Of a stretch of 23,599 nucleotides of DNA, positions 12,692-21,365 are shown in pieces; the stretch's first letter is position 1; each line of letters starts with the position of its first letter. The stretch covers positions 1 through 23,599 of the forward strand of contig JAWXCM010000426.1 in NCBI GenBank assembly GCA_034408745.1. Reading direction: 5' to 3'. The notes below the pieces were generated by a model. That model was not told where the DNA came from. It worked only from the letters and a program-made list of their open reading frames with translations, and ran no database searches. Both the position numbers and the translations under genes were made by a program. This stretch comes from JAWXCM01 sp034408745. GTDB lineage: Bacteria; Acidobacteriota; Terriglobia; Bryobacterales; Bryobacteraceae.

Positions 12692-13828
12692 ATGCAACGT
12701 ACCGCCTTCGATCCCGTCAGCCAGCAATATCTAAGCGTCAGCTTCGATACCGTCATCAGCGGCGTTGATACGCTTATCTCTCCAGTTCTCGACGCCCTGT
12801 GGATCGCACCCGCGTGGATCGACCTGCAGGTAAACGGTTATGCGGGTGTCGACTACAACTCGCCGACTACACCGCTTGTGGAAATCGCACGCTCGGTCGC
12901 GGTGCTTCACTCTACCGGCACGGGCCGATTTTTCCCCACTGTGATCACCGGCTCGTTTGAGAACATGTCGGGTTCTTTGCGCAATCTGGCCCGTGCGAAG
13001 GAACAGAACCCGTCGATTGAGGCGTTCCATGTGGAGGGTCCGCATATCTGTCCGGACGACGGACCTCGCGGCGCTCACCCGGTACAGGCCGTGCGTCCGC
13101 CCGACATCGACGAGTACAAGAGGTTGCAGGAAGCTGCCGACGGCAACATCCGGCTGATCACGCTGTCGCCCGAGTACGACGAAGCGCCTCGCTTCATTGA
13201 GGCCATCGTGCGCGACGGTGTGGTGTGCAGTATCGGTCACACGAAAGCCACGGCGGAGCAGATCCAGGCTGCGGTGTCGGCTGGCGCGACGAAGTCGACT
13301 CACATCGGCAACGGGGCTCATGGCGAAATGCGGCGGCACCCAAACTATATTTGGGAACAGCTCGCCGAGGACCGGCTGGCTGCGGGCCTCATCGTCGACG
13401 GCATCCATATTGGTGCGGCGTTTCTAAAGGTCGCGCTGCGAGCGAAGACCGTCGGCCGAGCCCTGCTGGTGACCGACGCGTCGATGCCCGCGATGGCCCC
13501 GCCTGGCGACTACATGCTGGGCGAAGTGGCCGTGACTCACACGCCGGATGGGCGTGTGGTGCTACGCGGCGGGGACCGTTTGGCAGGCTCGGCGCTTCGC
13601 ATGGACGACGCGATTGGCAACGTGATGCGAATGGCTGGCGTCTCGCTGACGGAGGCCCTGACGATGGCCACGAAGAATCCTGCGCGCGTGGGCCGCATCG
13701 GTGGACGCCAGCGTGGCCTGGTCCCGGGTGACCGCGCCGACCTCGTGCTGTTCCGGTGGGACGAGGCCGCGAAGAAGATCCACGTGGTGGAGACCATCGT
13801 CAGCGGCAAGTCCGTGTTCACTCAGTAG
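12692..13828 (+). CDS. nagA: N-acetylglucosamine-6-phosphate deacetylase-like amidohydrolase
   Basis: 378 residues. NagA removes the acetyl group of GlcNAc-6-phosphate in amino-sugar and cell-wall recycling. Metal and active-site motifs: I-D-L-Q-V-N-G-Y-A-G at 43-52, E115 in H-V-E-G-P-H-I, H183 in S-I-G-H-T-K-A-T, H204 in S-T-H-I-G-N-G-A, D262 in L-V-T-D-A-S-M-P-A, and the C-terminal P-G-D-R-A-D-L-V-L-F strand. The usual T-H-x-x-N-A-M-x-P substrate loop is replaced by T-H-I-G-N-G-A-H-G-E, and the N-terminal beta domain is short. It may therefore act on a related N-acyl sugar. Its 3' end overlaps the convergent receptor gene by 7 nt. It stands alone, without nagB. Confidence 0.8.
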   Translation: MQRTAFDPVSQQYLSVSFDTVISGVDTLISPVLDALWIAPAWIDLQVNGYAGVDYNSPTTPLVEIARSVAVLHSTGTGRFFPTVITGSFENMSGSLRNLARAKEQNPSIEAFHVEGPHICPDDGPRGAHPVQAVRPPDIDEYKRLQEAADGNIRLITLSPEYDEAPRFIEAIVRDGVVCSIGHTKATAEQIQAAVSAGATKSTHIGNGAHGEMRRHPNYIWEQLAEDRLAAGLIVDGIHIGAAFLKVALRAKTVGRALLVTDASMPAMAPPGDYMLGEVAVTHTPDGRVVLRGGDRLAGSALRMDDAIGNVMRMAGVSLTEALTMATKNPARVGRIGGRQRGLVPGDRADLVLFRWDEAAKKIHVVETIVSGKSVFTQ

Positions 13829-16800
13829 TACAGTTTCAGTCCAAACTGCTGGATGCGTGCGTTGCCGGCCGTGCCGGTGATCAGGCCGAACTGCGGCTGA
13901 CCGAACGAGGTTGCCGGTCCAGCGAAGTTCGTTTTGTTAAACGCGTTGAAAATCTCCCAGCGGAACTGCAGCCGGACGCGCTCATGGAACTTCATGTCCT
14001 TGAGAACCGAGATGTCCCAGTTGTGATAGCCGGGCTCTCGGTTGTCGGGCAGCACGCGGCCCACTGTCCCGAAGCGATAGGGTGCCGGATTCACGAACGC
14101 CGCAGGGTTGAACCAGCCGTCGATACGGTCTTTCGCGCTGCCTGGGGTTTGGCTCTTGATTCCAGTCGAGTCGGGCCGCTGGTCGCCTCCATAGCTGCTG
14201 GTGGTGTTCTGCGCGGAACCGATGGAGATGGGGAAACCGCTCTGCAGTGTGCCCACGCCGTTCAGGCGCCATCCGCCCACAATCGCGGCCGGGATTCCAC
14301 CGGTCACCCACTGCTTGCCTTTGCCGAACGGCATTTCATACTGGAAATTCGTGACAAATCTGTGCGGAATGTCGTACGTGGACAGCGATTTATCCAGGTC
14401 TTTCCGGTTGTTATTCGTGTAGTCGGGGTTCGCGAGCCCAAGGAACCCCGCAACGGACGACGTGTCGTCGATCATCTTCGACCACGTGTACGCCGCCATC
14501 ATCTGCAGTCCCCCGCGATAGCGTTTGCGGAACTTGGCCTGCAGCGAGTGATACGACGAGTGCGCCTGCGAGCCCCATACGTGCGTGATGCCCGTGAACT
14601 GGGGATATGGGCGAAGAAACTGCCCACGTGTGGTGGTCCGCGCACCGAGGCTTGAAGTGGCGGGGAATGTTCCGAAGAACGGGTTGTCAACCACGTCCTG
14701 AAGCCGGTCGCCGAGAGCCAGATACTGATCGGGCAGCTGATTCAAATCGGCCTGCGCCTGTAGTTTCACACCCGCATTTCCCGCGTACGCAACGTCGAAA
14801 AGCATGTTGTTTTTCACTGCGTACTGCACGTCGAAATTCCACTGCATGCTGTAAGGAGTGCGGTCGCCGCGGATGATGGCGTTCAGTGCCTGGCCTTCGA
14901 ACGTCCGCAGTCCAAGCGCTCCGCTTTCCGGCTTCTGGAAGCCGTCCGGGAAGGGGTTGGAGAGCGTGGCGTATGGCGTTCTTCCACCATCGATGCTCGT
15001 GTTGACTGGCGTCACTGCGTTGTAGCTCAGCGCCCCCTGGTTGGTGGCGTTCGGACCGTTGCCCGTGGTCGGGTTAAAGAACAGCCCGAATCCCGAGCGC
15101 ACCACCATACGCTCCGACACCTTGTAGGCGAGCCCTGCACGCGGAGCGAAGTTGTTGTTGTCGGGGTTCTTGTTATTGCGGCCTCTGCCGTCGCGTCCCG
15201 CAAAGACAATCCCTCCGCGCAGTGGCGGCAGTCCGGCGATCTGAACCGGGAAAGCCGCTTCGGGGTCGAACCACGAGGTACGGTTGAAACGCTCCGTAGT
15301 GGGCCGGTCGGAATCCCAGCGCAGGCCGAGATTCAAAGTGAGACGGTCGAAAATACGCCAGTCGTCCTGAATGTACAGAGCCCAGTAAGGAACCGTGAGC
15401 GCGAGTGACGGCTCATACTGAATGCGTCCGCCGCCCAGCGTGCCCAGCAGCATGGAGGCGATGGAATTTCCTCCACCCGCCCGGTTAAATGCCTGCCGCG
15501 TGAACGTCTCATTAAAAGTGTAATATCCGGCCGGCGCATTGCCACGGAAATTCGAGACCTTGTTGCTGCGCCACGTGCCGCCCATTTTCAGCGTGTGCCT
15601 TCCCGCGAGCCGTGACGCATCTCCAGTTCCCGTGTAGGTCTCGAATCTGTTCCCGATGAGCCACGTGGGGTCGCCTCCCATGGCTCCGTAACCTGCGGGC
15701 TCAATGCGCGGGAAGATCTTGAACTGCGACACTGCGTCGATGGAGGCAGGCATTCCGAGCGATGCGGCCGTCACTTCTTCCGGCGGTGCCGTTCTTGGGT
15801 TTGCGTGATACGAATAACCAAGATTGGCGTGGAAAACCCAGCCGCCCAGCAGGTACGAATCGTCGATAGTGGCGCTGCGGTTTACGCGCCCGTCGACACC
15901 TGTGTTCGGGGCCGCGACATTCCCGTAATGATTGGCCACCGCGTTGGTGAAGGTGTTCCAGGAATAGCGGCCGAACAGGTTCTGGCGGTCCGAAACACGG
16001 TGGTCGACGCGAACAGAATAGTTATTGTTCTCGGGCCGGCCGCCGTTCTGTGAGAAGTAGTTGGCGACGACGCCGGGACGGTTCGGCTCAGGGTAGAAGC
16101 TGAGGATCTTTTTGGCGACCGGGCTCAGGCGGCTTGCCGGAATCGTGTTTGCCGGGAATGCAGTTCTCACGCCAGCGGCGTTGATGGTATCGGGATCGTA
16201 GATGATGGCCGCGATCTCGCGGAAGTCGCCATTCCGCATGGCGGTGGTGGGAACCGCGAACGTGCTGCTGCCCGGCGACACCTGCCGCAGTCCTTCATAG
16301 CTGAAGAAAAAGAACGTGCGGTCGCGTTTGGGATTTACCGGACCGCCCGCTGTCGCGCCGAACTGGTTGTAGCGAAATGGCGCCTTACCGCGGCCGTTCC
16401 GGTTGTTGAAGAACCCGTTGGCATCGAACGCGTCGTTTCGAACAAACTCATACAGCACGCCGTGAAACTCGCGCGTGCCGGAGCGGCTGACAGCGTTAAC
16501 TACCGCACCCCCGGTCCTGCCATACTCGGCCGAGAGGTTGTTTGTCTGAACTTTGAACTCCTGAATGGAGTCTGGGTTCGGCACATAGGCGGGTTGGTTG
16601 TAGCCCATCACCTCCTGCGGCGAGCCGTCGACCATGATGCTGTTGCTGGCGCTCCTGCCGCCGTTGGCAGAGAATCCGTTGACAGACGTTGGTCCGTTGG
16701 AATCGGTCGCATTTCGATAGCTGGGCGACCCGCTGATGCCAGGTGTCAGCGCCACCAGCTGCAGCACGTTGCGACCGTTCAGCGGGAGCGACTCCGTGGT

Positions 16801-17217
16801 CAGCGAATTGACCACCTCGCCGAGCGCTGAACTGGTCGTCTCCAGCAGCGGAGCTTCGCCAGTCACCTTCACCGTCTCACTCAGGCTGCCCACTTCCAGC
16901 TGGATGTCGAGCCCCAGCATCTGGGCGACCTCCACGGTAAACACATCTCGCGCAAATTTCTTGAAGCCCGGCGCCTCTACCGCAAGCGAATACCGGCCTG
17001 GTGGGATCTGGAGGAACACGTACTCCCCGTTGTCGTTCGACGTGGTCTTCCGCGGCTGGTTCTGATCGACGTTCGTCAGTATGAGTGCTGCCCGGGGAAT
17101 GATGGCCCCGCTGGTGTCGGTGACCTCACCGCGGACCGTTGCCGATTGTGTTTGCGCCAGGCAGCAGGATGCAGCGAGGAGGGAATAAGAGACCAGGTGC
17201 AGGCACGGTCGAGACAT
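13822..17217 (-). CDS. TonB-dependent receptor with carboxypeptidase-regulatory-like domain (Oar-like)
   Basis: 1131 residues from the ATG at 17217. That start has GGAGGT at 17232-17227 and leads straight into a signal peptide (M-S-R-P-C-L-H-L-V-S-Y-S-L-L-A-A-S-C-C-L-A); an upstream in-frame start would add 14 unlikely residues. Order: signal peptide; CarboxypepD-reg domain ~25-105 (V-R-G-E-V-T-D-T-S-G-A-I-I-P, N-G-E-Y-V-F-L-Q-I-P-P-G-R-Y); plug ~110-280 (S-L-P-L-N-G-R-N-V, I-M-V-D-G-S-P-Q-E, A-E-Y-G-R-T-G-G-A-V-V-N); then a long outer-membrane beta-barrel ending Q-F-G-L-K-L-Y-Y, with terminal aromatic residues as the assembly signal. Such receptors are hugely expanded in Solibacter-type Acidobacteria and import oligomers. 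Third gene after the TPR and dipeptidase genes. Confidence 0.93.
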   Translation of the reverse strand: MSRPCLHLVSYSLLAASCCLAQTQSATVRGEVTDTSGAIIPRAALILTNVDQNQPRKTTSNDNGEYVFLQIPPGRYSLAVEAPGFKKFARDVFTVEVAQMLGLDIQLEVGSLSETVKVTGEAPLLETTSSALGEVVNSLTTESLPLNGRNVLQLVALTPGISGSPSYRNATDSNGPTSVNGFSANGGRSASNSIMVDGSPQEVMGYNQPAYVPNPDSIQEFKVQTNNLSAEYGRTGGAVVNAVSRSGTREFHGVLYEFVRNDAFDANGFFNNRNGRGKAPFRYNQFGATAGGPVNPKRDRTFFFFSYEGLRQVSPGSSTFAVPTTAMRNGDFREIAAIIYDPDTINAAGVRTAFPANTIPASRLSPVAKKILSFYPEPNRPGVVANYFSQNGGRPENNNYSVRVDHRVSDRQNLFGRYSWNTFTNAVANHYGNVAAPNTGVDGRVNRSATIDDSYLLGGWVFHANLGYSYHANPRTAPPEEVTAASLGMPASIDAVSQFKIFPRIEPAGYGAMGGDPTWLIGNRFETYTGTGDASRLAGRHTLKMGGTWRSNKVSNFRGNAPAGYYTFNETFTRQAFNRAGGGNSIASMLLGTLGGGRIQYEPSLALTVPYWALYIQDDWRIFDRLTLNLGLRWDSDRPTTERFNRTSWFDPEAAFPVQIAGLPPLRGGIVFAGRDGRGRNNKNPDNNNFAPRAGLAYKVSERMVVRSGFGLFFNPTTGNGPNATNQGALSYNAVTPVNTSIDGGRTPYATLSNPFPDGFQKPESGALGLRTFEGQALNAIIRGDRTPYSMQWNFDVQYAVKNNMLFDVAYAGNAGVKLQAQADLNQLPDQYLALGDRLQDVVDNPFFGTFPATSSLGARTTTRGQFLRPYPQFTGITHVWGSQAHSSYHSLQAKFRKRYRGGLQMMAAYTWSKMIDDTSSVAGFLGLANPDYTNNNRKDLDKSLSTYDIPHRFVTNFQYEMPFGKGKQWVTGGIPAAIVGGWRLNGVGTLQSGFPISIGSAQNTTSSYGGDQRPDSTGIKSQTPGSAKDRIDGWFNPAAFVNPAPYRFGTVGRVLPDNREPGYHNWDISVLKDMKFHERVRLQFRWEIFNAFNKTNFAGPATSFGQPQFGLITGTAGNARIQQFGLKLYY

Positions 17218-17255
17218 TACGGGATTACCTCCGGGAGCGAAGTGAGCAGATCCTA

Positions 17256-18395
17256 TCACATGCTGCCGGCCGTCCGCTCCACTGCGCGCATCACTCGCAG
17301 CGTATTGCCTCCGTATATTTTGTGGATCTGCGCGGCGGTGTAGCCTTTCTCCAGCAGAGCCCGCGTGAGGGCAGGGAACTTTGAGTAATCTTCCAGCCCG
17401 GCGGGCGTGCAGTCGACCCCGTCATAGTCGCTGCCAATACCGACGTGATCGATCCCGCCGACCTTCACCACGTGATCAATATGTGCCACCACATCGGCAA
17501 GCGTGGCTCGCGGAAAACGCTTCTCGCTCTCGATGCGCAGGGCGTCCATGTTCTCGCCGAATTTCGCGCGCACTTTCTTCTTCTCAGCCGCGTTGCCCGT
17601 TCGCACCGATTCATTGAGGAAGTCGCACGCAAAGTTGATCTGCACCACCCCGCCATTCTTAGCGAGAGCCCGAATCATATCGTCTGTCATGTTGCGCTTC
17701 GCCTGGCTGATGGCCCGGCATGATGAGTGCGACGCGAACACTGGCGCCTTGCTGATCGCAATTACGTCGCGAAACGTCTCGTCAGACACGTGGGAGATGT
17801 CGACAATCATGCCCAGCTTATTCATCTCGCCGACCACTTGCTTTCCGAACGCCGTCAGCCCGTGGTGACGGGGCTTGTCGCCGGACGAATCGGCCCAGTT
17901 GTTGGTGTTGGAATGCGTAAGCGTCATGTAGCGAGCCCCCATGCGGAAGAACTCGCGGAGCTTGTCGAGGCTGTCCTCAATCGCATGGCCGCCTTCAATC
18001 CCAATGAGAGCCGCCACCTTCCCCTGCTTGCGGGCGGCCTCGATCTCAGCTGCCGTCGTGGCGAGTGCGAAGTCGGCGGGATGCTTTGCGACGATGCCCT
18101 CGCGGATCGCGTTAATGGCGCGGCGGCAGTACTCGGCGGACGTGCCCGTTTTCACCTTCTGCTTCGGTACATACGCCGCGAAGAAGATGGCACCTGCGTT
18201 ACCGGCACGGATGCGAGGCAGATCCGTACTGGCTTTCGGGCTCGACACGCTGATGTCGAACCCGCCGATCACCTTCATCGGGGTGTCGTTGTGACTGTCG
18301 ATGATGAGCGCCGATTTGTGAACCTGCGCCACCTCGGCATCCGTGACCGCGAACGCCAGTGCTACAGACAGAAGTCCTGCCGCCGCGAGCCTCAC
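17256..18395 (-). CDS. Exported membrane dipeptidase (M19, renal-dipeptidase-like)
   Basis: 379 residues from GTG, sharing GTGA with the stop of the upstream TPR gene. Signal peptide at 1-20. M19 zinc ligands are all present: H35 and D37 in I-D-S-H-N-D-T-P, E134 in I-G-I-E-G-G-H, H202 in D-I-S-H-V-S, H223 in A-S-H-S-S-C-R-A, and D323 in I-G-S-D-Y-D-G. The enzyme cleaves dipeptides, including those with D-residues, and acts in the periplasm. Between a TPR-like exported protein and a TonB receptor, a role in uptake and breakdown of peptides or peptidoglycan fragments is plausible. The gap to the receptor start is 38 nt. Confidence 0.93.
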   Translation of the reverse strand: MRLAAAGLLSVALAFAVTDAEVAQVHKSALIIDSHNDTPMKVIGGFDISVSSPKASTDLPRIRAGNAGAIFFAAYVPKQKVKTGTSAEYCRRAINAIREGIVAKHPADFALATTAAEIEAARKQGKVAALIGIEGGHAIEDSLDKLREFFRMGARYMTLTHSNTNNWADSSGDKPRHHGLTAFGKQVVGEMNKLGMIVDISHVSDETFRDVIAISKAPVFASHSSCRAISQAKRNMTDDMIRALAKNGGVVQINFACDFLNESVRTGNAAEKKKVRAKFGENMDALRIESEKRFPRATLADVVAHIDHVVKVGGIDHVGIGSDYDGVDCTPAGLEDYSKFPALTRALLEKGYTAAQIHKIYGGNTLRVMRAVERTAGSM

Positions 18396-19528
18396 TTCAC
18401 GCCCTGCTGCTTCATCGCCGTCGCGTTGCTGGCAGCCTTGGCCTGAAACGGCCCCTTAATCGCAGCCGACTGCTGCATGAACTTCAGTGCTTCTGACATC
18501 TGCTGTGGCTTCCCCTTGCCCGTCTGGTAGTTCATCAGTCCCAGATAGAAGAGCGCCGGTCCCATCAACGCATCGTTGCCCTGTATCAGCGGCAGTGCGG
18601 CCCTCATCGCCTTGTCTGTCTCGGCAGCTTTACTCTGGGCGGCGTACGTGGTCCCCTGCATCCAGTATGCGAGCCCCAGCATCGTGTTCTTTTTCTTGTC
18701 CCAGTCCGCTGGTGCAATTCCCTGCGGAGCCGCCTTCGCCGACAGATGCGCGGCCAGCTTGTTTGAGTAGGAGATCACCTTCTCCGGGTCCTTCTGCTGG
18801 TTCATGTGATAGTCGGCCATGATCAGCAGCAGGTCCTCGTTCACCACGTTGTTGGCGAGTGCCTTCTCCCCAAACGCGACCGCGGCGGGAATGGCGTTGG
18901 CCTGGCGCGCTGCAAACGCATACTTCGGCAAGGTCGCGTCAAGATACGGGCTCTTAGGGTTCTGAGCCGCCAGCGCCTCAATGATCTTCATCGACAGCGC
19001 GGCATCCGGTGTGGCGAAGGCTGCTGAGGAGAGAGCGTACTCGGTGTAGATGTCGGCCTTTGACGCCGCGTCGGTGGCGTACTTATGGTCCTCGTCAGAT
19101 TCGTCGGCGCCCTTCGGCGCCGCAGCCGCCTTACGAGCCAGCGTCGACGCCGTGGGAGCCCACTTCAGGATCAGCGCGGCGTCTTTCTTTCCTTCGGCGG
19201 CCCTCAGATTGGCGAACGCCGCCTCGTTGTCGGCAGCGTCCATCGCCAGCAATTTCTCCCCGGCACTGAGCGTCTTATCGAAATCGCCGGCTTTCAGGTA
19301 TCCGGCCTGCATCTGCGAAAGGACCCAGCCGGCAGCGGCATGTTGGCCCCCTTTCGCCACAAATGTCTCCATCAGTTGCAGCTTTCGTGCGGCGTCTTCC
19401 TCCGTTCCGATCGCCTGCAACATCTTTCCTTCTTCGGTTTCTGTGTTGATTTCCGCGAGTTTGTGGCGTTGCGCGGCCGCGGGCACTGCGGCCAGGGCCA
19501 CCACCAGGGCAAGGGCAAATGGCTTCAT
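18392..19528 (-). CDS. Exported TPR-like repeat protein
   Basis: 378 residues. Signal peptide at 1-20 (FALALVVALAAVPAAAQ). The rest is almost all helical, Ala-rich, with TPR-like helix pairs (A-G-Y-L-K-A-G-D-F-D-K-T-L-S-A-G-E-K-L-L; L-L-L-I-M-A-D-Y-H-M-N; L-G-L-A-Y-W-M-Q-G-T-T-Y-A-A-Q-S-K). Likely a periplasmic scaffold for protein contacts; the partner is unknown. GGAGGT lies 4 nt from the ATG and TATAAT at 19555-19550. Its stop overlaps the dipeptidase start (GTGA), so the three genes TPR, M19 dipeptidase and TonB receptor form one transcription unit. Confidence 0.85.
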   Translation of the reverse strand: MKPFALALVVALAAVPAAAQRHKLAEINTETEEGKMLQAIGTEEDAARKLQLMETFVAKGGQHAAAGWVLSQMQAGYLKAGDFDKTLSAGEKLLAMDAADNEAAFANLRAAEGKKDAALILKWAPTASTLARKAAAAPKGADESDEDHKYATDAASKADIYTEYALSSAAFATPDAALSMKIIEALAAQNPKSPYLDATLPKYAFAARQANAIPAAVAFGEKALANNVVNEDLLLIMADYHMNQQKDPEKVISYSNKLAAHLSAKAAPQGIAPADWDKKKNTMLGLAYWMQGTTYAAQSKAAETDKAMRAALPLIQGNDALMGPALFYLGLMNYQTGKGKPQQMSEALKFMQQSAAIKGPFQAKAASNATAMKQQGVK

Positions 19529-19549
19529 TCCAACCTCCGTCAGGACGCC

Positions 19550-19555
19550 ATTATA
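19550..19555 (-). promoter_or_regulatory. -10 box of the TPR-dipeptidase-receptor unit
   Basis: The minus strand reads TATAAT, 21 nt before the TPR gene's ATG and upstream of its GGAGGT site. No clear -35 box. Confidence 0.5.
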
Positions 19556-19607
19556 TTCTGGCGGCGGGCCGTGGCGCGATGCTTTTTAGATATTTCGATG
19601 CAACGGC

Positions 19608-21065
19608 ATGCCTTCATGGCGGCGTCGTACAATCGTGCACGTGTTCCGCACCGCCGCAACAGCTTTGTCGATTTTGGCCCTGACAGCGCCAGCGCAGACG
19701 CCGCCACGTCGACCCGCCTCACCCCCTGCGGCGGTGAAAAAGAAAGGTCCCGCCGCCGCTCCCGCCAGGCAGGAGCAGCAAGTGATAGTGGACCCGTCGG
19801 CCCCGTTCCCCGTCGAGAAGATTCTGGTCACGGGAAACAAACAGTTTTCCGACACCGAAATCATCCGGATGACAGGGCTTCAGCCCGGCCAGCTGGTACG
19901 CAAGCCGGACTTCGACGCAGCGCAGCAGCGGTTACTGGAGTCGGGTCTGTTTGAAACCGTCGCCTACCGATACGCGCCGCAGCCCGGTTCGAAGAGTTAT
20001 CTGGCCACCTTCGAGGTGAAGGAAGTCGGCCAGGCATTCGTCTACAAGTTCGAGAGCATCGAACTCCCCGAAGCCGAGATGCGCGCTTATCTGAAACAAG
20101 CCGTGCCCATGTTCGGCGACCGCATCCCCGCCACCGCGCCTGTGCTGAAACGATTCACCGACGCACTGGAAAAATTCACCGCGTCGAAGAATAAACCGCT
20201 GGAACTGGTCGGCAAGCTCATGCCCGACAGTAAGGGCCAGCTGGAAATCGTGTTCCAGCCGTCTTCGCTGCCCTCCATCGCGCAGGTGAATTTCGCGGGC
20301 AACAAAGTGATTTCCACTCCCGCGCTGCAGCAGGCTGTCGCAGGCGCGGCGGTCGGCGCCATTTACACCGAGCCTCGATTCCGCCAGATTCTGGATGCCA
20401 GCATCAGGCCGTTGTACGAAGCGCAAGGCTACCTCAGCGTCAAGTTCCCGAAAATCGAGACCACGCAGGCGCAGGATGTCCGCGGGGTGAACACAAAAGT
20501 CGAGGTGCAGGAGGGTGCCGTCTACAAGCTCCGCGAAGTGGTGATCGGCGGGGAGATGGCGGACAACGCGCGGCTCGCCAAAGAGGGTAGTTTCCGCATC
20601 AACGAAGTTGTCGACATGAACGCGGTCGGCGAGGGCGCAAAACGCATCGAGCGGTACCTCAAGCGCCGCGGCTATCTGAACGCCGAAGCGAAAATCACGC
20701 GCAAGCTGAACGACAAGGACCACACGGTCGACATCACGGCAGACGTCGACCCAGGCCCGCAATATCGGATGGGCCGGCTCGACCTGGTGGGGCTCGACAT
20801 CACGACGGAGCCGCATATCCGCAAAATGTGGGCGCTCGGCGCAAAAGCACCGTTTGATTTCGAGTATCCGGATATCTTTATCAAAGAAATGCCCAACGTG
20901 CTCGATAGTACAGGGCGGATGAGACCCACGGTGAAGCCTGATTCCGGGACCCTCACCGTGGATGTCATCATCACGTTTTCGCCCGAGGAAAAGCAGCCTG
21001 GTCCCTCAAAGCGCCGCATTCCCGATCAGGGCGAGCGCGGCACTCCCGCCGAATTTCCTCTTTAG
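19608..21065 (+). CDS. Exported multi-POTRA-domain protein without beta-barrel
   Basis: Up to 485 residues. GTG at 19641 gives a clean signal peptide (F-R-T-A-A-T-A-L-S-I-L-A-L-T-A-P-A-Q) and lies 7 nt after TACAAT (19628-19633), so a leaderless start there may be the real one; ATG 19608 adds an Arg-rich 11-residue extension. Then a Pro/Ala linker and POTRA-like units: P-F-P-V-E-K-I-L-V-T-G-N-K-Q-F-S (first), S-I-A-Q-V-N-F-A-G-N-K-V-I-S (third), Y-K-L-R-E-V-V-I-G-G and Y-R-M-G-R-L-D-L-V-G-L-D (later). POTRA domains pass unfolded outer-membrane proteins to BamA/TamA barrels, but no barrel follows here. The last residues (G-E-R-G-T-P-A-E-F-P-L) are encoded by a dispersed repeat. Confidence 0.8.
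   Translation: MPSWRRRTIVHVFRTAATALSILALTAPAQTPPRRPASPPAAVKKKGPAAAPARQEQQVIVDPSAPFPVEKILVTGNKQFSDTEIIRMTGLQPGQLVRKPDFDAAQQRLLESGLFETVAYRYAPQPGSKSYLATFEVKEVGQAFVYKFESIELPEAEMRAYLKQAVPMFGDRIPATAPVLKRFTDALEKFTASKNKPLELVGKLMPDSKGQLEIVFQPSSLPSIAQVNFAGNKVISTPALQQAVAGAAVGAIYTEPRFRQILDASIRPLYEAQGYLSVKFPKIETTQAQDVRGVNTKVEVQEGAVYKLREVVIGGEMADNARLAKEGSFRINEVVDMNAVGEGAKRIERYLKRRGYLNAEAKITRKLNDKDHTVDITADVDPGPQYRMGRLDLVGLDITTEPHIRKMWALGAKAPFDFEYPDIFIKEMPNVLDSTGRMRPTVKPDSGTLTVDVIITFSPEEKQPGPSKRRIPDQGERGTPAEFPL
19628..19633 (+). promoter_or_regulatory. Putative -10 box of the POTRA gene
   Basis: TACAAT, 7 nt before GTG 19641. Same geometry as the boxes before hicB and the AI-2E gene. If used, the transcript would begin at or next to that GTG. 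Confidence 0.35.
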
Positions 21066-21069
21066 ATAA
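21029..21069 (+). repeat. Short dispersed repeat, copy 1
   Basis: Matches 21431-21471 over about 41 bp with three differences by eye, sharing the block CACTCCCGCCGAATTTCCTC. This copy encodes the last residues of the POTRA protein and its TAG stop. Confidence 0.8.
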
Positions 21070-21128
21070 AGAAGGGGTACCCTGACATCGCGTAGCATAC
21101 TGTGAAAGGAGAAGGGAGGGTCAAAGCC

Positions 21129-21227
21129 ATGACTCTGAACTCGCTGGAAGAGATTGAACGCGCTATCGAGGGGCTGACGCCCCAGCAACAGGCAGAGCTA
21201 TATGGGTGGCTCGCCCTGCGCATATGA
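21129..21227 (+). pseudogene. N-terminal stub of a small antitoxin-like gene
   Basis: 32 residues: M-T-L-N-S-L-E-E-I-E-R-A-I-E-G-L-T-P-Q-Q-Q-A-E-L-Y-G-W-L, preceded by a GGGAGG site. This acidic helix-helix start ('LEEIExAIExLTPxQxxELxxWL') is common to small antitoxins of type II pairs, usually 60-80 residues. The frame is cut by a TGA that overlaps the next ATG (ATGA), so the DNA-contact/toxin-wrapping tail is lost. Family call inferred. Confidence 0.5.
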
Positions 21228-21364
21228 GCCGTACCGATGCCAGCGTCTTCGACCAGGGGCCTGGCCTGTTCGGCAGTGTCGACGATGCCGCCTTGCTCGA
21301 TGAAGTGGTCCACATGGCTTACGAGGAAAGGCGACGCCCGAGCGAGCCTGCGGCCATCCTCTGA
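21224..21364 (+). CDS. Small VapB-like antitoxin (46 aa), possible remnant
   Basis: M-S-R-T-D-A-S-V-F-D-Q-G-P-G-L-F-G-S, then D-D-A-A-L-L-D-E-V-V-H-M-A-Y-E-E-R-R-R-P. This looks like the short C-terminal toxin-binding type of antitoxin that precedes PIN toxins. It ends one base before the ATG of a VapC N-terminus (21366), as in an operon, and overlaps the preceding stub by ATGA. It may be complete. Without a full toxin it probably has no partner. Confidence 0.45.
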   Translation: MSRTDASVFDQGPGLFGSVDDAALLDEVVHMAYEERRRPSEPAAIL

Positions 21365-21365
21365 A

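Noticed and set aside
13756..14655. Plus-strand frame within the 3' end of the TonB receptor gene
   Set aside because: Antisense to a well-supported barrel domain and without family resemblance.
17218..17259. Upstream start at 17259 for the TonB receptor
   Set aside because: It would add 14 residues before a clean signal peptide and overlap the dipeptidase stop. ATG 17217 has GGAGGT at good spacing.
19932..20816. Minus-strand frame opposite the POTRA gene
   Set aside because: Arg/Leu-rich shadow with no start signal. The plus strand has a signal peptide and POTRA motifs.
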